Shown here piece after piece: positions 27,501 to 39,500 of a stretch of DNA of 64,000 nucleotides; the stretch's first letter is position 1; every line of letters begins with the position of its first letter. Where the stretch lies: positions 744,001 to 808,000 of the forward strand of contig VXAZ01006878.1 in assembly GCA_013399875.1 (NCBI GenBank). The letters are read 5' to 3'. The position numbers and the translations under genes were made by a program. The DNA comes from Gymnorhina tibicen (Eukaryota; Chordata; Aves; Passeriformes; Artamidae). The notes under the pieces were generated by a model. That model was not told the DNA's origin. It ran no database searches and worked only from the letters and a program-made list of their open reading frames with translations.

Positions 27501-30500
27501 TCCCATCCTCTCTGGAGAGAAATGGATCTAATGTGTATTTGTCACCATACCACTTTTCATCCCATAGATGAAGGATGAAGATGGATCTCACCCAGATCTG
27601 TCTCAGCAGCCAAATACACTAAGTTCAGACATGTGTCACGTCAGTAATTAAAATCAAAAATAAAATAAATCCCATTCCTGTGAGGAAGGAGGAGTGCTCC
27701 GCAGTTGCCTGTATGGAGTCAGAGCAATCTGGAGAAATGCTGTCCTTGCAGCAAGTGGAGCAGGTGACAAGCCCAAAACAAACTCGCTTTCAAAGGCAGT
27801 GAAAATTCAGCATCTTCGTTTTCACTCCCTCTGGTATTCATTTTCATACTCTTTCAGCGTTGATTTTGATTCACACCTTTTCATTCTGAATTTGAATGAA
27901 TTTCAGGAAAAAACAAGAATTGCGCTTTCATGTCTAAAAAGCACATGATTATGATTTTCAGTCGAAGAGGGGCAATCTGCCCCCAAAAAATGATCCTCTC
28001 TGATGAGAATGAATTGAAATACCTCGACCTTCTCCCCTTTTACTTAAAACTCACTTTTATCCTCTGAAGGTTTCTTGTAATTTCTGGCTTCAAGCAATCC
28101 CTTGGCAAGCTCCTATTTTGATTAAATGGCGTTTTCCAGCTGGAGGTTGTCAGAAGATTTTCAGCTGGCCCTAAGCCAAGCGCGAAGCACCGGGCGAGGC
28201 ACCAGGCAAGAAGATGTGGATTTTGCTCTGGGTGCTGGTTCCAGCTGTGGTGGGTGCAAGGGGGGTAATGCCATCTGGTGCTTCTGGGGTTTAAGAATGG
28301 GCTCACCACACTTTGTGAGCTGGTTTGAGCAAGGAAGAGGAGGGTGAGGAAATGCTGCGTAGGCCCATGGGATGGTTCCCAACCCGTGCGCAAGCACCAG
28401 AGCAGGGATGGTTTGCTCTGGTCTTTGGATGCCAGTGGATGTTTTGTTCCTGAGTCAGGCAATGAATGCCAAAATACGAAACTATAACCGTGAAGGAGAA
28501 TGTGATAAATCTGCCTTACCTGAGTCTCCTGAGGACCAAGCTCTACGTTACGCTCCATTGCTCCACTAAACCCAGCTCTACTGCTGCTGTGTGTTAAAAA
28601 TAACCACAAAACCAGCCCGTGCTTTAGTGCACGGGGTTCAAACAGCAACATCCATGCTGGGAATTTGCTCTGCTTCTCGGTGCAGAAATATCCAGCAGGG
28701 AGAGACTTGCTTGTGCATGACCAGATGTGACGGGGACATGGAGGGTGTCCAGGTGGAAACACTCATGCACAGGGAAAAGAAAAACAAGAACATAAGATGG
28801 AGCTGAACTGATGGTGACCAAAGTCCATCAGGATGTTAAGCCCAGTGGGATTCAGGACTCCAGCCCACTCTGCATCTCCTTTAGCCACCCTCTGCTCTTT
28901 CTTGGGATGGTCCCAGAGGGGCATAAGCCATGGTGGATGGGGAATGTGGGGACAGGGACACTACTGGAACTGACACTAACACAAAATCACTCGTGGGAGG
29001 AGCTGCCAGCCTCGCGTTCCTGAGTGCACATACCACTCCGAAGTATTGCACTGCTTTCAACCCACGCCAGTTCTTGCCTTTGGCACAGGCCACGCTCCCC
29101 ACTCCCTGCCAAACCAGTACAGATGTTCTAACACCCACCAGAGCCCAGATAATTACAAACAGAATCGTAAGACTGGTCGGAGTTGTTTTCTTTTCATTGC
29201 CTGAACTCTCAGCCCTTCTCAACCGAGATGGTTCCCACTTTCTGACGTTGCTTTCAAAGACATTTTTGTGGGACACATTGCTAATACTCATTTTATGATT
29301 AGGGGGAGGCCTAGAAGCCCCAACCAGGATGAGGATCACACCATGCCTGCTGATGTAATGGTTACCACAAAGTGAAACAAGTGCAGGGAAGATGAGTGCA
29401 GCAGCTGGGAAAACACTTTCATGGGAAATTAGAGCTAGTTTCTAACCAGCAGCTTTTCAGCCATGGCATTGCAAAGCTCAGCTCATTTTCAGATGGGTTT
29501 GGGGAGTGTTTTCAATGGGACAGAACCATGTGATCAGCTGGTGGGCACAGGTCAGAGAACGCTGCAGGTCCTTCGCATCCTAGATCCTCATGGGAGACAG
29601 TGCTCACCGTGGAGAGATTGTGAGCAGCTGAGATAAAGGAAGCAGCAGCATTTCCTGTTGAAACAGAGGGAAGCCAGTAACAAACACTTTCTTCCTGGTC
29701 TGTGCTTGTACAACCCTAAGATAAGGAGTGTGGCCCATGATGAGAATGTTGGTTCTCTCAGGCCAGTTGCAAACAGCCAGGTTTGAGTTTAACAGATGAG
29801 AACTGATTCAGCATCAATGAAACCAGTTGTCGTATGTGTCTGCCCTGGGGCCACTTAGAAAGCATCTGCGGGGAGGAGGACCAAGAAAACCTTCTCAGGC
29901 TTCACTCTACATGAGCCACATCATGTCTTCTCATTTCTTTTCCATCGGGATGCTTGGAGTTCCTCCTGGATGTGCAGGTGAATTTTGTTCTTGCATTTGT
30001 CATCACAGGTGCTAACTGTTTGGGAAGGAGCTGACCAGCACAAGCCCACCAGCCCTGGTGGGGTCAGGCTGTCTTCATGGCTCTCCCCTCAATCCCTGAT
30101 GCAAAATTCCTTGTCCGCCATGCCCAGACATGAAGATTTCTATCTGACATTATTCCAGTTCATTTCTGGTTGCTGTGGAGACCAATTTAAATGAAACTCT
30201 AGTATTTTGAAAGAGAATATGAGTCTAAGTCATTTGCCATGCAAGGTCCCATGCTAATAGTATTAGCATATTATTTGATTATGCCGATGTGTATGGAATA
30301 AATTCCAAGTCCTTTTGCCATCACTGCATCTTAAAAGAAGAGGAAGAGAAAAACCTCTGGGCTTTAACTGATGCTGAAGACCTTTACTGCATGTGAACTC
30401 CTGATTTCTGAATGCATAAAGCTTTGGGGGTCACAGGCATTTTTAACTTCACGGCAATGTGAATAGCTTGCTGGAAAGGACTTTTTCTTTCTCTGCTTCT

Positions 30501-33500
30501 CCATTAATAGACTGTCTAATGGGCAGGACTCAGGTTTTTAATGATGGGCAGAGAGATCCAGGATGGCTTTTTGAGCTGTTTGCATTTTTCCTGGAATGCT
30601 GGTGTGGCAGAGCCCATCAAGAGAGCAGCTGGGCAAGGTGCAATCCTCCCATTGCTTATAGAGGTTTCTGCTTCTTGCATTTTGCCCTCTAACATCTTAA
30701 GAGTGGCATTGCCTTCAGTATTTCTTCAGGTGATCTCAGTATGTGGATAGGGCATACCCATGCCCCTAAAGGAAAAAAAAAAAACCTAAAGGAAAAAAGA
30801 ACAAACAAACAAACAAACAAACAAACAAAAACCCACATGGAAAACCCTTGCAGATAGGCTTGTTTTGAGAGAAGAGGCTGCAGAGATGAAAAAGGGAAGC
30901 CTAACTTCCAGAAAGAAAAAAAAGCCAAGTCAGTCTCCACCCCTAAGAGCATGTTTTCTGAAGCTGGACTGACTCTTGCTTGCACTGACTCCTGGGCTGC
31001 TTTGTGGCTGGTTCAGGGACACAATATTGCATCCATGAGGGTTAATGACTTCTTTTGTCTCCTCTCTGGATTTTTGCAGTCAGTGGGGCTGATGTTACCC
31101 TGTCTGAGCATGATGGGCTCACCTGAAGCTGTGTGAGAAATGTGGAGCTCTACTCCAGCCACCTGTCCCCATCTTCACCCCTACCCCTGCATCACAGCTC
31201 CCACCTCCCTTTCCTTTTAAGTCATCAGCTAAAATACCACCCTTAGAGTGGTAAAAAAAACCATTAATCCTGTATAGAGGAGAGAAAAACAGAGTCAAAC
31301 TCGTGCAGTCAGGTCCCATGCATGAGCGCAAGTGCACCTATGAAGAAGGGGACTCTGACAGGAGAAATTTGGGGATGCTCTTTTTTTCCCAAGTGCTGCC
31401 TTTCTGAGCAACAGTAAAGCAGACCCATAGCAACGCTGCTGTTTTATTGACTCCCCGACAAACTGGGAGTTAGAATGTTTCTTCCCCCAAGGTAAGGTGA
31501 GATCGAAATAAATTACTTCTGTAAAGAGCCAGGAATGGCAGTTCTTCTATAATACAAAGTGCAAATATTTGGGCCTCTTCTGTGCTCCCTTGAATAGAAA
31601 TGGTCCTAAATCATGCATAAGTAAAATGGGTTCACATTTTCTCCTAGTGGAAGTTCTTCTCTGCTCTCCTGGAACATTAAAGACCTCCGCTCCCCCTGTC
31701 TATAAAAAGGGCTATAAAATTTAAAGCGAGCTGTTAAGAAGGCCTGTCAGGGATTAGATCGGGATTCATTCTTTCTCCTTCTCCATCCCTGCTAAGTGAG
31801 GCGTGCACTCATGTTTGCTCAGGCAAGGAAAGGTGCCCACATACAGCTTGCAGTGAATGATAAGAGGATAAGGAAAAATATGTTCAGGACCTAAAAGCAA
31901 GTTTTTCCTGGGCTAGGGGAAGTCAATGGTGCACGAGCTTCTGGACTTTCTGATGACGTGTTGGACCGCAGCGCTTGGGTGAGACTGCTCTGGTGTGATT
32001 TCCAAGGGAAAACTGGGTTAGGAGGTGCCGAAATCATTAGTCATCATCATCATCATCATAAATAGTAATAACCAATTATAATAACCAATAATAATATCCA
32101 ATGCAATCCTCCAAAACAGGATGCCAGAGCTTCATGTCACACAGTAAGAGAGCTGGTTTCATCCAGGGCCATCATGAGTCTGCCTCTGGGAAAAAAAACC
32201 CTTTTCTCATATAAATATGTGATCTCTTTCTATAGCTCTCAGTTTTCAACAGCTTCAACCCTGTCCTGCAGCACTGGGCTCCACAGACTGCTTGTACCTC
32301 CCTTAGTAGGTAGTTTGTACCTCCAGACAGACTTGCTAAGGATGTCCCTGGCATCTGCCAGAATCACATGTGCCACCTACAGACAGAAAGCAGCTAATTC
32401 TGCACAACCCCATTGCCTTGTTTTTGCCACCTTATACTTAGCCTGAGAAAGGCAAGAATACCCACCTTGAGACCACTTTGTGTTTTTTACAGTTACACCA
32501 CATCATCTTTGTCCTTTCCCTCTGCTCCAGACTTTTCTTTGTCACATTTAGTCTGATGGGTTTTGCATCCCCTCAGCAGATTGGTTTTGCAATATCAGAA
32601 ATGATGATCCATGAAGCAGAGCGAGATTAGTTCCGTGCAGCAAATGAAGCCCAGCCCAGCCCATGCTGCCACCCTGGGATTGTCCTTCATCCCCAGCTGT
32701 AGGTGACTGTCCCACTCCAGGACTCTCAGATAAGAGTGTCGCAGGTGGGATGCTCAAAGGTGCACATAAGCCAGGTTTGTGAGCATCCACCTTTATCTGC
32801 TTTTATCTCAAACCACAAAAGCCCTTAAAACAAAAATAAATAGGTGCACACCAGGCATCCCAGTCTGGCCAAATGTTAGACTTCCAAGTACTGACGCGAG
32901 TGTTGAGCTCCACAATCGAGTGGCAGATTTGCTCTTCAAATGGTAACTGCCATGGCCAGGACATGCTGATATGAAACAGAGATGGGTGACTGTCACCAAG
33001 GGGTATTTCCCAGGGCAGGGATGGGATTTGGGGCACAGCCTCATCTTGCAGAAGCAAACCTGTGTTCTCCAGGGAGAAGCATTGCACTGTTTCTGTTGCA
33101 GTCTCTCTCCTTTCTGCCCCTTCGTCCTTCAAAGAATTGATTACTGTTAAAATAAGTGAGATATATAATGCTTTGAGGTCAGGACTTGGTTCCTTTCCCT
33201 CTCCTCTCACTCACTCACTCTCCAGCACTGATTTTTTTCCCCTATTTCCCGTATTTCTCCAAAGCAAATGCTCTTACTTTGCCACTATTTTTCAGTTGTT
33301 TCATATAAATGCAAGCACAGCGCTGACACTAATGGAGAAAGACGATGCTATTTATTGTCATCTTTTTCTCACTGTCTCTCCCATAATTCTTTCTTGGGTA
33401 ATTCTCCCTATCCTGTGTGAGATGCTTAAATAATTGGGAGATTTCACTGTTCTCCATAGAGAAAACCTAAGGAAACTAGAATAGGTTAAGTATCATTTAG

Positions 33501-36500
33501 ATGACTGAAATTGTATAACAGAAACCATGCCCTCAGCCCTCTGTGCAACAGATCCTTGTCTGTAAAGGGGTAATGCTCCTTCTTTCCCTTGGCCGGTCTG
33601 TCCTGACCAGTTTCCCAAAGCAAATGGAAATGAGCATCAGAAACTGGAAAGAAAAAGCTCAAAAGCCTTATGTCTCTGTTGTCTCTGCTCTTCAGCTCCT
33701 CTGCAGTGGAGGATGAAGCTGTGCCCTGTCCTCGCTTTTGGGAGGCTCAGCTGCCTCTGCTTGGCACCCAAAACTGAGGCAGTCATAAGAATTGAGGTGC
33801 CTGTGTCCATGCACACAGCTCTCCGTTGTGAAGGAGCAGAGAAATTATCCATGGGATGCTGTGTCCCACTAACCTGCTGGAGAAAACCTTTAGTGATCTG
33901 CCAAGGCATCCTCAGACTGACAATAGCTTTTCCAAATGCCATCCAACTTGGAGGCGATAGGGAAAGCTCAGTAAATAAGCCTTCCTTGGGTGCCATGCTC
34001 ATCCTCATGGCATCCCGGAGCCTCTTGGCAGCACTGTAGTGTGTTGACTCATCCACTGGACATGTTGTTTGTTCTCTCCCTGCCAAGAGAAGCATGTGGA
34101 TGGCTTGTTTTGGTAGGGTTGTTTGTCTTGTTTAAGTTATTTCTTGGTATTTGTGCTTGAGGACAGAGCTGGCAGCAAAAGCGGGGGTGCAGGGAGATTC
34201 CTATGAAGAAGGTTCCCCCCTCTTTTTTTTTGGTTAATAAATGATGAAACTGCTCCAAAGAGTGAGGAAGATGATGGTGCATGAGCATGGTCTGCTCTGT
34301 GCCATCCTAGGGATTATTTCTAGTAGATTTCTACTATTCCCTCACTAAAGAAAGTCTCATTTGCCACAAGATTTGACTGGGACAAAGTCAGCAGTGTGGT
34401 CCAAGGCATTTTGTGGCCAGAACTGATCTTAGGAGCCCTTGTCTGTGAAGCTCTTGGACCAGTCCTTGCCAGTTTGGTGGTGAGGATCGTGGGAATTTTG
34501 TGCCACTCAGGGATGCCAAGCAAGCCTGGCACCTTTGCTGCGATCATCGACAGGAGCTCAGGAATTTATCCCCAGCATCATTTGCAGATACAGGGAGTTG
34601 CAGTCCCAGCCTCTGCCTTCAGGCGGGGAAAGCAGACACTGCGGCTCCAGTGGAAAAGGACATTCAAGAGCAACAGTTTCCAAAGGAGGCTGAGTTATTA
34701 TTTTGCTCAGATAAGCCCAGGAACACTGTGTGAAGCTATGTGCACACAGCAATAGTCGAGTGCTCTGAGCAAGGGAATTCAGAACTGTCAACAAGGAGGG
34801 AATTACCGCTTTGGGGGATTGAAAACATTCATAAAACATTCCTGGCTCCCAGCCTAGTCCATCCCATTGCTGGCTGTGCTCACAGTTGTGGATTTTTGCT
34901 TTGAGGATGGATTTCCAAGGTTTTTTTCCCACTTTGCTGCAACACGTGGAGAAAAAGGTGTATCTTAACCCGGACTAGTGAATTCCAAGCCTTCAGCCAA
35001 AGGCCACTGACACCATGGGGTTTTGCAGGGCTGTGCTGGTTTGTCCCCACAGAGCTGCTGGCTTCTTGCAGGGACCAGTGCAACAGCTGTAGCCTGAGCC
35101 CAGCAAGATGTATGCGTGTAAATCATGCTGCTGACACTGGATTTTAACTTATGGGCGTCCAACTCTGCCTTTTCCAGACCGTGAGAGTCCAATTCCCCAA
35201 ACTCGGAGGAGAACTGGCCAGGAAACGTGGGGTTAAGATGACACTTCCCACATGGCCCCACTACATAACTTTAACTCTGTCCCCCCTGGGAAAGGCAGTA
35301 GGAACTGCACAGGATCTTATCCCTCCTTGGCTGTACTTGATACATTCCCTCAACATAAACTCAAAATACCAACATCAAGCCAAAGGATTAGAGGGTTATG
35401 TCTGCACTGTTAAATGCAGGAGGGCCCTGGATTTATCCATGGCCCCAAGGTGGATGGCCATGAGGGATTGAGAATCATCATTCTTTTTGGCTTGTGGAGA
35501 GATTGAGTTGAGTATCTTTGGTCATGATGCGGATGGGACCGATGCCTGGAGACATCTAGATGGGATCTCATGGAGATTATTCACTAAGAGCCCTGCATGG
35601 ATGTGGGAAAGGAGTGTTTGTCCTCATCATCTGGGAGCTGGGTGCTGCAGCATGGCAAGTTGAAACGGCTTTGGGATCTCTGGCTCTTATTCATCCTCTG
35701 CCTTACCCTCATGGGGACCTGTCTGCATTTCAAGTTGATATGGTGTCCTGATTTCTCCCTTAGCGTGTACTAGTCTTCAAATACTATTTTTCTGCCTTGA
35801 TTTCCTTTCTCACCTCCTCTTCTGCCCTCCAGCAGGACCCACTGTCAGCGTGTGACCTGGACATATGATCTGTCCTTTATTCTAGTGCCAAAAAACCCCA
35901 CAACGTAAAAAATCCAGACCAATCTCGGCAGTCTCCTTCCAGAAGATTTATCTTCCCAGCCCTTGCAATACCCTCCCAGCCCTGAAAAGCAATCCATCTC
36001 TCACCTACTATTACAGAGTTCATCTCACAGACCTAATGGAGTACGTGAGTCCTGAATTGGCTCCTACTAATGCTCTCGGTGGCTGGGTCACTGTGGGAAG
36101 CGAGCTGGGAATTCATTTTGAAAATCAATGAGGATGCCAATAGAGTGGCTTTCCCCAGGGAAGTGACATGCTTTTACCAGGCGTTGCCTCCTGCCCCCCT
36201 TCCTCCCTCATTTTCATTTATGCGGTCGGAGTAACTGTGGAGTAATTCATCCTGATTTCAATGAGTGCATCTTTTGCGCTGCAATTTCCAATTTCCCCAA
36301 ATCAGACTGATTTTTGGGGAAAGATTAAGGTCTCCCGGCAGTGCAGGATTCACAGGGCTCCCTGAAGTGTTAGGAAGTTGCTGTGCCCTGGGGCGTTGCT
36401 GGGGACTGTCTCCTCTGTGCAGCTCCATCTCTCCCCTCAGGCTGTGTTAGCACAAATAAAGCAGTGTTATTCCTAACTCCTGGGTGTATTTAGCCCTGCC

Positions 36501-39500
36501 ATAACATTTTGATGCAGTGGCAAGTGCAGAACCTGCAGGGATAGTGTGAGAGGACAGCTCAGGGCTATTGGAGGGACCCCAACGCAGTGCAGTTCATATT
36601 TGTCACCAGAGGTGACCTTTGTGCTGGGATGGGAGCACAACACCAACTTGTCATCCTCCCATCCCCAGAGAGGCTTGGCCAAAGCACGGTGCCATGGGCA
36701 GTTCTTGCTGGTGATTTGGGAGGTGGCAAGACGGGGTTCCTGAGAGGCACTCTGGGTGCAGCCCCCCTGTTTCTGATGGCAGTGTGGGTTTGGGATCTCT
36801 CATCCTGGTTGATCCCAAAGCACTTGATGTGGAATTGTCATAGCTCTCAAGACTCCTTTTCCAGTGGGGATCACTCTGCACGGCTGTGGGATAAATATTT
36901 AATAAGAATGAGGGTCAAGACACTGTTTTGTCCGAGGACACTGAGACAGCCATTTACTCCCATGAAGAGCCCCAAGGGATCTTTAATGCCCATGCAAAAA
37001 AGACAGGAATCAGAGTTTTAAGCTGTCATCCCCCACCATTACTGTCAATGTTGAATATCGATCCTTTCTGTGTTTAGCACAAACCAAACAACAGAGTCAA
37101 GCCAGGCTTTTTGGCTTTTTTTAATGTACTTTTTCTGCACTGGGTGAAGTTTGCAGTAACACTGGGGAAAAAATGTAGCAGCAGTGAACAAGCAGCAGAC
37201 AGATTGATTTTGTATCTTGACATGATTCAAAAGTTGGTGAAAAATCACCCTGTGTGGAGCTTCTCCTTGTCCGAGCCACAACAGCCACTTTGTAGAGAAC
37301 TCATTTTTCGGTAGTGTAAGCGAGTAAGGTGCAAAGTTTCTGGTGGGATCTGGAATTTGAGGGAAGGAGTAGAAAAAAAGAGGTTGGTGATCTATAAAAA
37401 CTCCCTCATCCCTGTGTTGGAGCATGGGTGCCTGAAGTCAAATTTGAAGAGCCGGTGAACATCGTCTCAGGGAAACCTGAGAGCAATCCCAAAATTAGTG
37501 GTGGCTATAAAATGAATGGATTTCCCCTTTTTGTTAGGGTTTGGGGTTTTTTGTGTTTTGTATCAGCACCAAATAAATGTAAATCACACTTACTATATAA
37601 AGTGTGATTTCAGTGAACCACGGTGAGTGGTTTTCACATGTCAGGAGTGCATGGATGGTTTTCCACGTGGTCTTCTACAACCAGAGATGATCAGTTTTCC
37701 CAAAATATTCTGTAGCTTGTGGGTTTTCTGGGTGTTTTGGTTTTGTTTTGGCTTTTTTCTTTGTTTGTTTTTTTAATGGGGATTTACAGCTTGGAAATGT
37801 AAATTGTAAAAATTCATCTGTGGTTCAAATTCATGAAGCACACTTATGAGAGGGCTGGAGTTGCTGGGTGATTATTCCTGGCCTCTGGGATATTCTCCAT
37901 TGAAATAATATTTTAAAGCCTGTTTCTCCTTGAGCAGGGGGAGTGGGCACTAGGAGTCACACCTTGGATCTGCATCCCATTTTATTCACAGAAAACAGCA
38001 GCAACTCTCTTGAGGTCACAAAATCAATACAGAATTTGGAAACATGAGAGTATTTTTCATCTCTGCTGTCATGATGTCCATCCAGATTCCCACCCTGTTC
38101 CTCAGTTAACCCAGGTGTAAAGGGATAGCAGTGATGCCCTTACACAGAGGGATGGAGGTGACTGAAGTCACATCTCACTGCGGTGTGAAAGCTCCTCTCT
38201 TTTAAATCAGGCTTTAACAACCCACTGAGCTCCCCATGAAATAGGCTGACATCCTGCAGACATCCCAGCAAGCCACTAAGCATGTGATAAAATATTATAA
38301 AATGATGAAATATGATTTATGATAGAATGTGATAAATATTCATTTCCATACATGGTACCTATAGTTGCATGTGCTCTGAGTAGAGAAGCTGAGAGCATCA
38401 CTTGGAGTCATAAGCAAACCCCACCGACCTCCATAAATGCCAGAGCATTTACATAAGGAAAACCCTGGGAACACAGGACGTGGGGTAGCTACATCTGACA
38501 CTCACAGGTGTGTTTTCTCCCTGCACAGACACCCTGAGGAGCATCGCCTCCATGAACCACGCCCCGCGCTCCTCCCCGGCAGAGCTCAGCAGTGCCAGCC
38601 ACCACCTGCTGCGAGAGCGCAAGTCCTCAGCGCCGTCCCACTCCAGCCAGCCTACCCTGTTCACCTTCGACTCACCTGCCAGCCACCTCCAGAGCACCCT
38701 GTCTGCCAGTGCCCCCCAGGACTACCTTTTCCTCCACCAGTGTATGAGCAGAAAGTCAGAAAACGCAAGGTATTGTATCCCACACACTTGGGGACAGCTG
38801 AGGGAGGGCTGGGTGTGAGTGGCTCAACCCACCTCCATCCTTGGAGGTCTGCAAGACCCATCTGGAGAAAGTCCTGAGTGATGGTCTCATCTCATCGTGG
38901 TTGGGAGCAGAAGGTCAGAGTGGTGACCTCACAAGCTCCCAGCTTTCCTGGCTTTCTGGGTGGTGTTAAAAACTGGCTGAATGGCCAGACCCAGAGGATG
39001 GTGGTCAGTGGCACAAAGTCTGGTTGGAGGCCAGTCACTAGCGGTACCCCAGGGGTCAGTACTGGGTCCAGTTCAAAGGGACATGAAGTTGCTGAAGAGA
39101 CTGGAGCATCTCTCTTAAATGGGAAGGCTGAGAGAGCTGAAACTCTGCAGCTGGCACATGGGAAGGCTCAGGGGGAATTCCTCTGCAGGGAGGGTGCAAA
39201 GGGGATGGAGCCAGTCAGTGATGCCCAGTGCCAGGGACTAGAGGCCGTGGGCACAAACTTAAACACAGGAGAGCCCATCTGAACATCAGGAAAGACTTTT
39301 TCACTGTGAGTGTCACTGAACACTAGCACAGGTTGCCCAGAGAAATTTAGGAGTCTCCGTCCTTGAAGATGTTCAGAAGCTGTCTGGGCACAGTCCTGAG
39401 CAACCAGCTTTAGGTTGCCCTGCCTGAGCAGAGGTTTAGACCAGATGTCTTCTACAGGTCCCTTCCAGCCTCAACCACTTTGTAATCCTGCAGGCAGGGC

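Larger units (their letters stand above)
15511..38528 (+). other. GAB2: GAB2 intron 2 (23 kb)
   Basis: This runs from donor GTACCA to the acceptor CCCTGCACAG. No coding exon was recognised inside. Named contents are CR1 fragments at 20820-21110 (minus), 25125-25440 (minus) and 26262-26560 (plus). There is a T-rich tract with a reversed AATAAA at 26663-26718, an AAAC repeat at 30801-30830, a CAT repeat near 32041 and a perfect 11-base-arm hairpin at 37581-37610. The remainder is intron sequence in which I see only short chance frames. The longest is 240 codons on the minus strand (28040-28762) with no recognisable domain. Confidence 0.85.

Noticed and set aside
38437..38877. 146-codon frame overlapping GAB2 exon 3 in another frame
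   Set aside because: It is a shadow of the exon. The GAB2 frame matches the family and both splice phases.
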